Part shown: positions 1 to 8,873 of the stretch, piece by piece | Position numbering within the stretch: the first letter of the stretch is position 1 | How the letters are laid out: each line of letters begins with the position of its first letter | Assembly: GCA_049323615.1 (NCBI GenBank) | Contig: JBMOPD010000061.1 | Span: 1-40,583 of the forward strand | Origin: JBMOPD01 sp049323615 | GTDB lineage: Bacteria > Bacillota > Desulfotomaculia > Desulfotomaculales > Desulfocucumaceae | Length of the DNA stretch: 40,583 nucleotides | Direction of reading: 5' to 3' | Notes under the pieces: model-generated | Database searches by the model: none | Seen by the model: only the letters and a program-made list of their open reading frames with translations | Told to the model about the DNA's origin: nothing | Position numbers and translations under genes: made by a program

Positions 1-310
1 ACAGGTTCCCACACTATTATCTCATAGCGCTTTTAGTTTGTCCAGCAGGGGATTGCGAAAAAGTTTTTTCGGGTTTCTTCTTACCCTCAAGCTCATCAAA
101 GGAATTTTATGTTATGCGTCAGTTCTGCCAATTCAACGGTTTTGGGTGTACACCGCCTGCTCATACTTATGGCCGGGCCGGAAGCCGCGGCGGCCATCCG
201 GGATAAGGAAAAACTTTTCATGCCGGTATCGAGATTTTTTAAAAATTAGAGATTATAATTAGGAACATACAGGATGTTATGATCTATTCATGAAAGGGTT
301 TAAATTGGAA
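1..310. other. Left-edge intergenic region without a convincing gene
   Basis: No frame here has a good start, ribosome binding site or recognisable protein. A 74-codon open frame at 38-262 is rich in unusual residues and matches nothing I know. A TATAAT-like hexamer at 254-259 lies about 50 bases before typA, but no convincing -35 box stands 17 bases before it, so the promoter is only a possibility. The region is probably the typA leader. Confidence 0.4.
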
Positions 311-2092
311 ATGACACAGGACAGGATACGCAATCTGGCTATTATCGCCCACGTCGACCACGGCAAGACCACCCTGGTGGACGGGATGCTCAAGCAGAGC
401 GGTGTCTTTCACGAAAAGCAGGTGGTGGAGGAGCGCGTGCTGGACCGCAACGAACTGGAGCGGGAGCGGGGAATCACCATCATGGCCAAAAACACCGCCG
501 TCTTTTATAACGGATACAAGTTAAATATTGTCGATACTCCCGGCCATGCCGATTTCGGCGGGGAGGTGGAGCGCATTGTCCAGATGGTGGACGGGGTGCT
601 GCTACTGGTGGACGCCTTTGAAGGGCCCATGCCCCAGACCCGCTTTGTGCTGCGCAAGGCCCTGGCCGCCAACCTGGCGCCCATTGTGGTGATCAACAAG
701 ATCGACCGGCCCAACGCCCGGCCGGAAGAGGTGCTGGACGAAGTGCTGGAACTGTTTATGGACCTGGAGGCCAGTGACGGCCAGCTGGACTTCCCGGTGA
801 TATACACCGACGCCCGCAGGGGAACGGCTTCCCTGGACCCAACTGTTCCGGGAATCAATCTAAAGCCTCTTTTTGAGATGATTGTGGAAAGAATCCCCGC
901 TCCCGGAGGGGATCCGGAGGCCGCCCTCCAGCTGGGAGTGACCATGATCGATTACGACCCTTACCTGGGCCGCCAGGCCGTGGGCCGCGTCCACAACGGC
1001 CGCATCCAGGCCAGGCAGGAGGTGGCGGTGATCGGCGCCGGCGGAGATATACGGCGGCAAAGGCCCTCCGGGCTCTATGTTTTCGACGGCCTGAAAAAAG
1101 TCCCGGCGGAGGAGGCCGGGGCCGGGGAAATCGTGGTGGTGGCCGGGCTGGAAGACATTAACGTGGGCAACACCGTTGCCGACCCGGAAAACCCGGTTCC
1201 CCTGAGCTTTGTCAGTATAGACCAGCCCACGGTGGCGGTGGGCATCAGGGTGAACAAGAGCCCCTTTGCCGGCCGGGAAGGCCAGTACGTCACCTCGCGC
1301 AAACTGGGCGAGAGGCTGATGCGGGAGCTGGAATCCAACGTCAGCCTGCGGGTGGAGGACACCGGCTCGCCGGACACCTTCCTGGTTTCTGGCCGCGGGG
1401 AGCTTCACCTTTCCATCCTGATCGAGACCATGCGCCGGGAAGGGTACGAGTTCGAGGTTTCCCGCCCCCAGGTAATCAGGCGGGAAATAGACGGAAAAAC
1501 ATGCGAGCCGGTGGAAGAACTGCTGGTGGAAATACCGGAGGAGTACGTGGGGATTGTTATGGAGCGCCTGGGGCCCCGCAGGAGCGAACTGGTAAACATG
1601 GCGCACCGGGGCGACGGCCGGGTGTCAATGAAATTTTACGTTCCCACCCGGGGTCTGTTCGGCTTTCGTTCCGAATTCCTGACCGATACAAAGGGCCTGG
1701 GCATCATGCACCATTCCTTCCACCATTACGCCCCTTACCGGGGAGACATCCAGACCCGGCAGAGGGGGTCCCTGGCGGCCTTCGAGACCGGCGAGACCAC
1801 CACCTACGGCCTGGAAAACGCCCAGGAGCGGGGCGATTTGTTTGTGGGGCCGGGGGTGCCGGTATACCGGGGAATGGTAGTGGGAGAGCATTCCCGCCCC
1901 GGGGACCTGGTGGTCAATGTCTGTAAAAAGAAACAGCTGACCAATATCCGCAGCTCAACCTCCGAAATAACGGCCAGGCTCACCCCACCCCGGCAGATGG
2001 GCCTGGAGCAGTGCCTGGAGTTTATAGCCGACGACGAACTGGTGGAAGTGACACCCACTTCCATCCGCATGCGGAAGGAGAATATGAAGTAA
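311..2092 (+). CDS. typA: TypA/BipA ribosome-associated GTPase
   Basis: This is a translational GTPase of the EF-G family that binds the ribosome and helps 50S assembly and growth under stress. The G domain shows AHVDHGKTT (G1), RGITI (G2), DTPGHADFGGEVER (G3) and NKIDRP (G4) within the first 140 residues. These are followed by domain II and EF-G-like domains including a GRGELHLSILIETMRREGYE segment, and a C-terminal TypA domain ending in RMRKENMK. The length of 593 residues is normal. I chose the ATG at 311 because homologues begin six to seven residues before the RN-AIIAHVDHG block. An in-frame ATG at 290 would add seven residues; neither start has a perfect ribosome binding site. The gene converges on the methyltransferase gene and looks monocistronic. 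Identity is certain; the start is less so. Confidence 0.96.
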   Translation: MTQDRIRNLAIIAHVDHGKTTLVDGMLKQSGVFHEKQVVEERVLDRNELERERGITIMAKNTAVFYNGYKLNIVDTPGHADFGGEVERIVQMVDGVLLLVDAFEGPMPQTRFVLRKALAANLAPIVVINKIDRPNARPEEVLDEVLELFMDLEASDGQLDFPVIYTDARRGTASLDPTVPGINLKPLFEMIVERIPAPGGDPEAALQLGVTMIDYDPYLGRQAVGRVHNGRIQARQEVAVIGAGGDIRRQRPSGLYVFDGLKKVPAEEAGAGEIVVVAGLEDINVGNTVADPENPVPLSFVSIDQPTVAVGIRVNKSPFAGREGQYVTSRKLGERLMRELESNVSLRVEDTGSPDTFLVSGRGELHLSILIETMRREGYEFEVSRPQVIRREIDGKTCEPVEELLVEIPEEYVGIVMERLGPRRSELVNMAHRGDGRVSMKFYVPTRGLFGFRSEFLTDTKGLGIMHHSFHHYAPYRGDIQTRQRGSLAAFETGETTTYGLENAQERGDLFVGPGVPVYRGMVVGEHSRPGDLVVNVCKKKQLTNIRSSTSEITARLTPPRQMGLEQCLEFIADDELVEVTPTSIRMRKENMK

Positions 2093-2242
2093 CTATCCCG
2101 AAAATCTTAGCGGCCAGGGGGCAGAATGTGATAGCCCTGCCCCGGCGATGAAACTTTGATCACTGCATTCAGAATCCAGACCCTTATGCCTTAAAAATAC
2201 GGCACCATGAATTATAAAAATACCTTCATTCCAACTTTTCCC

Positions 2243-2280
2243 ATTCTGGATTCTGGCTTCTGGATTCTGGATTCTGACTG
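2243..2280. repeat. Heptanucleotide repeat tract, ATTCTGG type
   Basis: Five consecutive seven-base units read ATTCTGG, ATTCTGG, CTTCTGG, ATTCTGG, ATTCTGA, then CTG. An inverted partial copy (TCAGAATCCAGA) lies at about 2168-2179, so the two could pair across the gap between the convergent typA and methyltransferase genes. This is one of several such tracts in the window. Confidence 0.85.
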
Positions 2281-2295
2281 CAAAGCATTACAGTA

Positions 2296-3438
2296 TTAGC
2301 TCGGCGCCCGGGGGGGCCGGGGGCCGAAGAACTGGTAATAGTGGCACTCGATGCGGCCGTTGTATAGCTTTCTTTTTTTGTCTGCCCGCCTCCCGAACAA
2401 TTTCTCAAAATTGTGGTGGGTGGTCAGTACGTAGAAGGACCATGTGTCCAGGCCCCTGAAAACCCGGCCCATCTCCCGGTAAAGGCCTTCCACCGCCCGC
2501 AGCTCTTCCAGGCGCTGCCCGTAAGGCGGGTTGCAGATTATGTACCCGTATTTTTTCTGGGTGCGCAAGTCGGCCACCGGCATCTGCTGCCAGTGGATGT
2601 GTCCCTCCACCCCGGCCTGGCGGGCATGGTACCGGGCCAGGCTGAGAACCTCCCCGTCGGCGTCTGTGCCCCGGATCTGCAGGTCGGCCCGGGGGCGGGC
2701 CAGGTCCCCGGCCTCCTGCCGCGCTTCCCGCCACAGCCGGGCGGGGACGGCCGGCCATTTTTCGGCGGCGAATTCACGCCCCAGGCCCGGTGCCCGGTTG
2801 AGGCCGATCAGGGCCGCCTCGATGGGGATGGTGCCCGATCCGCAGAAGGGATCAACCAGCACCCGGTCCGGCTGCCAGCGGCTCAGGCCGACCATGGCCG
2901 CGGCCAGGGTCTCCTTGAGGGGAGCGGCGCTGCTCAGTTTCCGGTAGCCGCGCTTGTGCAGGCCCGGGCCGCTGGTGTCAATGGTCAGGGTGGCCACATC
3001 CTTCAGCAGGGCCACCTCGATGGTGCAGCGGGGCCCGGTTTCTTCAAACCACTGCCGGCGGTAGCGGCGCTTCATGCTCTCCACCACCGCTTTTTTGACG
3101 ATGGCCTGGCAGTCGGGAACGCTGAACAGTTTTGACCTGACCGATTTGCCCTGCACCGGGAAGTTGGCATCTTCCGGGATCCAGTCCGGCCATGGTAAAG
3201 CCTTTGTTTTTTCAAAAAGCTCATCAAAGGAAGTGGCCGGGAATTCTCCCATTTTGACCAGCACCCGGTCGGCGCTGCGCAGCCACAGGTTCGCCCGGCA
3301 AATGGCGCCCTCATCGGCCCTGAAGGTTACCCTGCCGTTTTCCACCGTTACCTGGTCATATCCCAGTTCCCGGACCTCCCGGGCCACCACGGCCTCCAGG
3401 CCGAAGGTGGCGGTGGCAATCAGTTCAGTCACGGCCAT
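2296..3438 (-). CDS. THUMP-domain class I RNA guanine-N2 methyltransferase (YpsC/RlmL-like)
   Basis: This is an S-adenosylmethionine-dependent methyltransferase expected to make m2G in 23S rRNA, like B. subtilis YpsC or the N-terminal half of E. coli RlmL. The N-terminal ferredoxin-like plus THUMP region covers about residues 1-160. The Rossmann-fold catalytic part has motif I as DPFCGSGTIPIEAA (about residue 195) and motif IV as NPPYGQRL (about residue 310), typical of exocyclic-amine guanine methylases. The length of 380 residues fits the single-domain family. The ATG is preceded by GGGAGATGGAGTA, a good ribosome binding site. The gene stands alone between typA and a stalk-protein gene. Exact target base is not decidable from sequence. 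Confidence 0.9.
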   Translation of the reverse strand: MAVTELIATATFGLEAVVAREVRELGYDQVTVENGRVTFRADEGAICRANLWLRSADRVLVKMGEFPATSFDELFEKTKALPWPDWIPEDANFPVQGKSVRSKLFSVPDCQAIVKKAVVESMKRRYRRQWFEETGPRCTIEVALLKDVATLTIDTSGPGLHKRGYRKLSSAAPLKETLAAAMVGLSRWQPDRVLVDPFCGSGTIPIEAALIGLNRAPGLGREFAAEKWPAVPARLWREARQEAGDLARPRADLQIRGTDADGEVLSLARYHARQAGVEGHIHWQQMPVADLRTQKKYGYIICNPPYGQRLEELRAVEGLYREMGRVFRGLDTWSFYVLTTHHNFEKLFGRRADKKRKLYNGRIECHYYQFFGPRPPRAPS

Positions 3439-3500
3439 TACTCCATCTCCCGTCCCGCCGGTATTTTCATCAGCTATTATTTCCTATTCTGGCCCCAAAG

Positions 3501-3527
3501 TAAAATTCCCGCCGCAAGGGCGGGAAT
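3501..3527 (-). terminator. Rho-independent terminator of the stalk-domain gene
   Basis: Read on the minus strand, a nine-base-pair perfect stem (ATTCCCGCC/GGCGGGAAT, loop of five) at 3505-3527 is followed by TTTTAC. It lies about 50 bases past the stop codon of the gene ending at 3580 and before the methyltransferase start, so it should end the sigI-rsgI-stalk transcripts. Confidence 0.7.
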
Positions 3528-3579
3528 AATGAAGAGGTTGTGGATAAGAACAAGGCTTTCTTATTAATTGCAGTCCTGG

Positions 3580-4473
3580 CTACTGGTTAACGGTAATGAT
3601 CTGGCCGTCGGGATAGTAGCCCACTTCGGCTTTCAGCGCCTCGGAAATAAACCGCAGGGGAACGAAAACCCGGTTGCTGTTCAACTCCGCCGGCACTTCC
3701 AGGGTGATTTCCCTGCCGTTGACCAGGGCTATCCTGTTTCTCACCTGCAGCTGGATGCTGGTGTCCCCTCTATTGATATTCACCGTCTGCTCGGCCCCGT
3801 TCCACTGCACCGTCGCCCCCAGGGCCTCGGTAATGGCCCGCACCGGCACCAGGGTCCGGTTTTCCCTGATCACCGGGGGAACATCCGGCTTCAACTGTCC
3901 ACCGTCGCAGAATACCTTGGGCTCATTGTCTCCCATGTTGAGGAATATGGCTCCCAGCTCCTTATAATTTTCCGGGTCTTTAGGATCTATGGAGATCATA
4001 TCCTTGAGCAGCTCCGTGGATTCCTGGGTGTTATTCTGCTGTTTGGCCAGCTGATAGGCGTTTTTGTACATGTTTTTAATCTGATTTTTAACTTCGGCGG
4101 CATTCTGGTGTTTATACTGTTCCTTCAGCTGGGCCAGATTTTCCTTCAGTTCCTGCCAGTCTTCTTTAAGCATCAACCTGTCCTGCCGCATTGTCTGCAG
4201 GCGCTGCTGAACCCTGTCCATTATGCCTTCGGCCTGGTCGCCTGTCTGGTTCACCATGTTCTGGACATCGAGCCGCTGGGTCTCCCCCGCGTTTTGGGTG
4301 ATTTCTTCAACCTTTAGACTGTCCTGTGAAGACTCGCTATTCTGTTGTGATCCGCTACCCTGAGATGATACGCTACCCGTACCGCCGGACCCCGGACCGA
4401 AGCCCCAGCCGGCGGCCGGCGCCATGACCAGCAGGGAAATTGCCAGCGCGGTTACCAATATCTTCCTGTACAT
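3580..4473 (-). CDS. Secreted copper-amine-oxidase N-terminal (stalk) domain protein
   Basis: This is an exported protein of 297 residues with no enzyme activity implied. Residues 1-25 form a signal peptide (MYRKILVTALAISLLVMAPAAGWG). A Gly/Ser/Gln-rich linker and a helical, charged, probably coiled-coil segment follow (about 60-170). The C-terminal 110 residues are a Cu_amine_oxidN1-type domain, with the usual VPVRAITEALGATVQWN and FVPLRFISEALKA repeats, a module Bacillota use in cell-surface stalks. The ATG at 4473 follows GGGGG with eight-base spacing; a TTG just before it is less likely. The gene lies directly downstream of sigI-rsgI and carries its own SigI-like promoter, which suggests an envelope protein made under SigI control. 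Its target is unknown. Confidence 0.85.
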   Translation of the reverse strand: MYRKILVTALAISLLVMAPAAGWGFGPGSGGTGSVSSQGSGSQQNSESSQDSLKVEEITQNAGETQRLDVQNMVNQTGDQAEGIMDRVQQRLQTMRQDRLMLKEDWQELKENLAQLKEQYKHQNAAEVKNQIKNMYKNAYQLAKQQNNTQESTELLKDMISIDPKDPENYKELGAIFLNMGDNEPKVFCDGGQLKPDVPPVIRENRTLVPVRAITEALGATVQWNGAEQTVNINRGDTSIQLQVRNRIALVNGREITLEVPAELNSNRVFVPLRFISEALKAEVGYYPDGQIITVNQ

Positions 4474-4526
4474 CAAGTCTACCCCCTGTTTTAATAGTTT
4501 CCCGGGAAACGTTATTTACTATATTC

Positions 4527-4553
4527 TTCGGTGCTTACTATTTTTTGGGGGGT
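4527..4553 (-). promoter_or_regulatory. SigI-type promoter for the stalk-domain gene
   Basis: On the minus strand the sequence reads ACCCCCCAAAAAA (4553-4541) and CGAA (4530-4527), with 16 bases between the C run and CGAA. SigI promoters described in Bacillus and Clostridium thermocellum have a C-rich, A-rich -35 and a CGAA/CGWA -10. The element ends about 54 bases before the stalk gene's start and lies between it and rsgI, so it fits autoregulated output of the adjacent sigma factor. Confidence 0.65.
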
Positions 4554-4566
4554 ACACTTTATCAAA

Positions 4567-5871
4567 TTAATAACTTTTTTCTCTGGAACCACTGCCTCCG
4601 GAACCCGAAGTGCTTCCCGTCCCACCACCGGTGCTTGTGGCGGGCGAAGCAGCGCCGCCTGTCCCACCAGTGACCTGACCGGAACTGTCAGTAACAGCGC
4701 TGCCGGCGCCCTCCGGCGGCTTTTTAACCGCCGGACTGCCCTGGTTGCCTGTGGCCCCCGTTTCCTGAGAAACTTCGCCCTCAGGTATTACAAGGGCGGG
4801 GGATGCCTTATCGGCGCCGGTATTATTACCGTCCGGCCCCTCTGCAGGCTGTGTCGGGCCGACTGGCTGTTTTATCGCCCCGCTTTTACTTTGATCATTT
4901 TTTCCGCCGCCGGTGATCCTTTCTCCCCCGGCGCCTTCGCCCGCACCGGTGTTTGTACCTGTGCCCGTGCCTGTACCGGCGCCCGGCAATTGTCCCTGAC
5001 CCTGCCGGACGGGTATTTTCTCGCCTTCACCTTTATCCTGCTGTAAACTTTTTTCCGCAGCCGGCGGGGGATTTTCAGCCGGAACAGTCAAAGGGCCGGG
5101 TATAGCGCTTTTGTTTAGACCCGGGAATTTTTCTTCTATCTCGCCGGCCACACTGTTTATTTGGGGATCCCTCAGGGATACCTCCTCCAGTAAAGGTGAA
5201 AAGCCGCGTTTTCCGGCCTCGGTCCAGAGCAGGTAGCGGGCAGGTGATACTTTATTTTTTAGGGCCCGGTCCCTGGTGTCCTCGTCCAGTCTGAAATAAT
5301 ATACCCTCGCGTCCACGTTGCGATCAGCCAGGGCCTTCGTCAATACGCCGTCCAGGTGGGCCAAAAGCTCCCGGCTGACAGCTTCGCCGGGGGTGCACAG
5401 GGACACGGCGATGTAATTGGGCTGTTTCACTTTTAAATAATTTCCGTCCCGGCAGTTTTGTATAATTACCTGCAGGGCCTGATCCAGCCCGGTATTTGAC
5501 AGGCTGCTGTTTTGGATTACCTTGTTGCCGTCGTCATTAAAGCCGGCCACGCTGACCACCCGGTAATCTTTGTCGATGGCGATTTCCAGGCTGGGGTTGA
5601 TGTCCAGGCCGATGTACGCGTAAACCCTTGCCGCCAGCATGTGCTGAAAAACCCCAAAGGCGATCAGGCAGCAGATTAAAAGTGACGCCACCAGGGACAG
5701 GGTTTTAACCGGGTATTGCCTTTCCCGGATTATATCACCGGGTGAATACTCCACCTGGTCACCGGGCTGCAAAAACCTGTTTATTTTTATTTCCCTGTAC
5801 TCGCACCGGTCGGTCATAATCACCGCCCGGCCACGGAATACCTGAATAACTGTTCCTTTATTCGGCATCAT
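4567..5871 (-). CDS. rsgI: RsgI-family anti-sigma-I factor
   Basis: This is a single-pass membrane protein expected to hold SigI inactive and release it on an outside signal. The cytoplasmic RsgI_N domain (about residues 1-50) has the family pattern NKGTVIQVFRGRAVIMT. One membrane helix (about 55-80, TLSLVASLLICCLIAFGVF) leads to an outer domain beginning ARVYAYIGLDINPSLEIAID, the conserved RsgI juxtamembrane core. The last 170 residues are a low-complexity Gly/Ser/Thr/Pro linker without a sugar-binding module, unlike the cellulosome-type RsgIs. The signal is therefore not evident. The ATG at 5871 has AAAGGCGG five bases upstream; a GTG at 5877 and an ATG at 5868 are alternatives. It overlaps the 3' end of sigI, so the two are translationally coupled. 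Confidence 0.92.
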   Translation of the reverse strand: MMPNKGTVIQVFRGRAVIMTDRCEYREIKINRFLQPGDQVEYSPGDIIRERQYPVKTLSLVASLLICCLIAFGVFQHMLAARVYAYIGLDINPSLEIAIDKDYRVVSVAGFNDDGNKVIQNSSLSNTGLDQALQVIIQNCRDGNYLKVKQPNYIAVSLCTPGEAVSRELLAHLDGVLTKALADRNVDARVYYFRLDEDTRDRALKNKVSPARYLLWTEAGKRGFSPLLEEVSLRDPQINSVAGEIEEKFPGLNKSAIPGPLTVPAENPPPAAEKSLQQDKGEGEKIPVRQGQGQLPGAGTGTGTGTNTGAGEGAGGERITGGGKNDQSKSGAIKQPVGPTQPAEGPDGNNTGADKASPALVIPEGEVSQETGATGNQGSPAVKKPPEGAGSAVTDSSGQVTGGTGGAASPATSTGGGTGSTSGSGGSGSREKSY

Positions 5872-6628
5872 GATCACCGCCTTTGATCAACGATTCCACG
5901 TATTCCTTCATTGTATCCAGGCCGCTTAAGAGTACAAGGCAAATGCTGATTATGTACTTGCGGTGCCGCTCTATCGTTTTCTCATTGAGCTTTATTTTTT
6001 TCAGCAGCATTTTTAACGGTATGCTCCTGTATTTCTGCAGGTGGCGGCAGAGGTCGGGGTCGCTGGTGATTATTTTGGCGATCCGCAGGCATAATGCCCT
6101 GGAGTCGGCATGTTTGGGAGTTTCATTGATCAGGTCCCACAGGGTGATTTTATACTGGGACAGACTACTGACAAACGACTCCATCTCCAGTTTTACGTAA
6201 ACCCGGTCTATGGTGTTGCAGGGGTCCTGCACCGATGACAAAAAACCACTGTCATCAACGGCATAAAGCGTCCGGGCCCGGTGCTTGTTCTGGGAGCGGT
6301 AATAATCGATCAGCCTCTTGTTAATCACCGAGGCGGCAAAGGACTGGAATGAGCGGAGGCCTGGTTTGTACCCGTCGATTGCCTCGTTAAAGGCTATCAG
6401 CCCCACGCTGTATTCGTCCCTGCTATTAATATCTTCGTACCCGGTCAATTTTTTTGATACTATCTTTTTGACAAACAGCTGGTGATCGGCGATAAGTTTT
6501 TCCCGGGCCCCGGTGTTTCCGTTCTGGGCTTCCATGACCAGGTTGAGGACAGCCGCTTTTGCATCATCGAATGTTAAAAATATTTTGATCACCCCCCGGA
6601 TGAAACATCTTTCGGCAAAAAATTCCAT
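5858..6628 (-). CDS. sigI: RNA polymerase sigma factor SigI
   Basis: This is an alternative sigma-70-family factor of the SigI group, which directs envelope or stress genes in Bacillus and polysaccharide-sensing genes in clostridia. Region 2 is clear: EKLIADHQLFVKKIVSKK, DEYSVGLIAFNEAIDGYKP and FAASVINKRLIDYYRSQ (about residues 45-125). The C-terminal half holds the divergent DNA-binding SigI-C domain with KMLLKKIKLNEKTIERHRKYI. The length of 256 residues is normal. The ATG is preceded by CCGGAGGAAA, a strong but close ribosome binding site; a downstream GTG at MEFFAERCFIRG/VIKIF is an alternative. It is the first gene of sigI-rsgI. I saw no SigI box directly before it. Confidence 0.94.
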   Translation of the reverse strand: MEFFAERCFIRGVIKIFLTFDDAKAAVLNLVMEAQNGNTGAREKLIADHQLFVKKIVSKKLTGYEDINSRDEYSVGLIAFNEAIDGYKPGLRSFQSFAASVINKRLIDYYRSQNKHRARTLYAVDDSGFLSSVQDPCNTIDRVYVKLEMESFVSSLSQYKITLWDLINETPKHADSRALCLRIAKIITSDPDLCRHLQKYRSIPLKMLLKKIKLNEKTIERHRKYIISICLVLLSGLDTMKEYVESLIKGGDHDAE

Positions 6629-6690
6629 TTTCCTCCGGAAAGATTCCCTTAATAATTAATTCGTAATTCGCCGGGGAAATAGGTATTACG

Positions 6691-6715
6691 TAAAAATGCC
6701 GCCTTAGCGGGCGGC
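6691..6715 (-). terminator. Rho-independent terminator of the FG-GAP lipoprotein gene
   Basis: On the minus strand GCCGCC-CGCTAA-GGCGGC (6715-6698) forms a six-base-pair stem followed by ATTTTTAC. It lies about 175 bases past the stop of the gene ending at 6891 and before sigI. A heptamer tract abuts the stem. Confidence 0.6.
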
Positions 6716-6750
6716 AGAACTCAGAACACAGCACTCAGAATTCAGAATCC
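6716..6750. repeat. Heptanucleotide repeat tract, AGAACTC type
   Basis: Five seven-base units in register read AGAACTC, AGAACAC, AGCACTC, AGAATTC, AGAATCC. The tract lies in the sigI / FG-GAP lipoprotein gap. Confidence 0.85.
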
Positions 6751-6831
6751 CGGCAACAAAAAAACTGCCGCAAAGACAGGCCACAGCTAAGTTCACTTGG
6801 ATTTTATCTGCCGGGCAGGGCTGTTCACATT

Positions 6832-6859
6832 CTGTCTCCTGACTCCTGTCTCCTGACCC
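6832..6859. repeat. Heptanucleotide repeat tract, CTGTCTC type
   Basis: Four units read CTGTCTC, CTGACTC, CTGTCTC, CTGACCC. This unit type recurs at 25864-25898 and, inverted, at 40411-40438. Confidence 0.85.
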
Positions 6860-6890
6860 AAGAGGCTTTCAGGATTAGATTAAATCATAT

Positions 6891-8768
6891 TTATCTGTCC
6901 AAAACTGAAATGGCGGTGTCCAGGTTATAAACTCCATCTTTGTCACGGTCGATGATAATCAAATCCGACCGGTTGTCTCCGTTCAGGTCGGCCGCCAGCG
7001 GCACTCCGGCGCTGCTCCCGCCCCACGGGCCGAAATCTCCCCGGCGGACCAGCCTTTGACCGTCGGAAGCAACCACTTGCCAGTGTCCGTTCCGGTTGTA
7101 GATGACCAGGTCGCATTTGCCATCGCCGTTCAGATCAGAGGCGAAAGGCTGCCAGCCGTCGCCGGGCGCCCAGTTGTTAAGCCACGGCTCACCGGCGATA
7201 GTTAAATTTCCCGACGGCCTTGACAATAACAGCCGCCATTCACCGCTGCCGGTGTCCATTACGACAATATCGTCCCTTTGATCCCCGTTGAAATCACCGG
7301 CTAAGAGCCTTTTGCCGCTCCCCTGCAGGGCGCCGAAGTTCTGCCAGGTGATTTGTTTAAAACGGTTTCCTTTGGAAAAGGCCAGCCCGATCCTGCCGTT
7401 CTCCGGGTCATACACGGCCAGGTCGGCCAGGCCGTCCCCGTTAAAATCACCGGCCAGCGGGTAAGCTGCGTTCAATCCGGACACAGTCAGGCACGGCCTG
7501 CCCCCGGGGACCAGCTGGCTGCCTTTGTTCCATGCCGCCTGGAAAATCCCCTGGCCGGGGCTGTACACCATCAAGTCATCCCTTTTATCCCCGTCAAAAT
7601 CGGCGGCCAGGGGCACCGCATTGTCTTCCAGGGCCCAGTCCCTGAGCCAGACACCCAAATACGCATAAGCCCCTGCTTTGCGGGGGGAATACCAGGCCGC
7701 GGTGTATTCATACATGTGCCACTGGTTTTCGCTCCTGTTCCAGACCAGTATTTTCCTCCTGCCGTCCGGTTCAAACCGGCCCGCCAGGACCCGGTCGCCT
7801 TCCCCGAAGGGCAGCCTCTCCAGCCGCTGGGCGGGGACAAAACCGACCAGGGAATAAACTGAAACAAAGGTGAATCCCCTTTCCTTAAAGGCCCTTAACA
7901 GTATGTGCAGGGGGGAGTTCTGATCGTATACGTAATATACTTCTCCCTTGGCGTTGTAATCCTTGTACAAGTATTTAAATTCCTTGAAGGGGTGGTGGAA
8001 AAACGAAGCCAGATCATTTCCGGAACGATCCAGTTTTTTGATCATTTTGTCCACATCGCCGTCCCGCTCAAAGTTCCCCAGGGGAGCCGGAACGGTCACA
8101 AATCCCCTGTACCCCCGGCCGGGGTAGTCGATGACTTTCCAACTATTAACGTTCTCCCCGCGGTGCTTGTTTTCATACAGCAATCCCATCTGCTCCTCGA
8201 AAGCGGGATGCTGCTTGATAGAGGCGGTGTAATGCGGAGTTTCCCAGTAGGCCGGGGTAATACCGGCCTTTTCAAACAGGCTGACGGCCTTTTCCATGCG
8301 GTCCCTGGCAAATTCGTAAGTATCGTGGACCCTGGGGTTGTGGTGGCGGTCGTAAAACTCAAAACCCCAGCCGCTGGGTTCGCTGCCGCTCTGGTGGGTA
8401 TAGCCGTGAATGCCGATAATACCTCCCATGTCCTGTAACTGTTTGATGGTTTTCAGGAATTTTTTAACATAGGCGGTGTCATCGGCGATGCTGACATCAT
8501 AGCCCTTCTGGGGCGCCACCTGCCGGGGGATCAACGACACATGGAAAGGAATTCCTTCCTGGTGCAGGTAATCGGCAATGGCATAGAGTTTATGCAGGTT
8601 TTCATCGCTTTCATAGGCCCCCCCCGGGCCGACGTCCTCCAGTCTCAACAATGCCGGTTTGATTACCTTCCCGGAAGCAGGGTCCACAACACCGGCCGTT
8701 ACCCCGACTTCTCCTGACGGTTCGGCATAATTACAGCCGGCAAGTATTAAGACAGCCGCTAAAACCAT
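6891..8768 (-). CDS. Lipoprotein with DUF2334 deacetylase-like domain and FG-GAP/VCBS repeats
   Basis: This is a surface-anchored protein. The lipobox LAGC at residues 9-12 predicts lipidation at Cys12. The first half (about 35-330) resembles DUF2334 of the polysaccharide deacetylase superfamily, with LRLEDVGP, FHVSLIPR and a metal-type HGYTH. The second half is a propeller of FG-GAP repeats with calcium-type loops DFDGDKRDD, DFNGDGLAD, DFNGDQRDD, DLNGDGKCD and DLNGDNRSD. Function is probably carbohydrate or wall binding or modification; the substrate is unknown. The ATG at 8768 leaves a signal peptide without basic residues and lies 30 bases from the only GGAG. An in-frame CTG at 8789, nine bases after GGAG, would add LQKFRLL and give a normal n-region, so the true start may be CTG. 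Confidence 0.82.
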   Translation of the reverse strand: MVLAAVLILAGCNYAEPSGEVGVTAGVVDPASGKVIKPALLRLEDVGPGGAYESDENLHKLYAIADYLHQEGIPFHVSLIPRQVAPQKGYDVSIADDTAYVKKFLKTIKQLQDMGGIIGIHGYTHQSGSEPSGWGFEFYDRHHNPRVHDTYEFARDRMEKAVSLFEKAGITPAYWETPHYTASIKQHPAFEEQMGLLYENKHRGENVNSWKVIDYPGRGYRGFVTVPAPLGNFERDGDVDKMIKKLDRSGNDLASFFHHPFKEFKYLYKDYNAKGEVYYVYDQNSPLHILLRAFKERGFTFVSVYSLVGFVPAQRLERLPFGEGDRVLAGRFEPDGRRKILVWNRSENQWHMYEYTAAWYSPRKAGAYAYLGVWLRDWALEDNAVPLAADFDGDKRDDLMVYSPGQGIFQAAWNKGSQLVPGGRPCLTVSGLNAAYPLAGDFNGDGLADLAVYDPENGRIGLAFSKGNRFKQITWQNFGALQGSGKRLLAGDFNGDQRDDIVVMDTGSGEWRLLLSRPSGNLTIAGEPWLNNWAPGDGWQPFASDLNGDGKCDLVIYNRNGHWQVVASDGQRLVRRGDFGPWGGSSAGVPLAADLNGDNRSDLIIIDRDKDGVYNLDTAISVLDR

Positions 8769-8873
8769 CAGTAATCTAAATTTCTGCAGAAGGTATCACT
8801 CCAATAACAGAATATTAAGGTATATTGGCTAATTGATATTATTCTCCTCCTTATCTTTTACTTTTTTGATTTG

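Noticed and set aside
38..262. Open frame of 74 codons at the left edge
   Set aside because: No ribosome binding site, odd composition and no recognisable family; more likely leader DNA of typA.
2117..2143. Hairpin after typA as a rho-independent terminator
   Set aside because: A GGGGCAG/CTGCCCC stem exists, but the loop is long and no T run follows.
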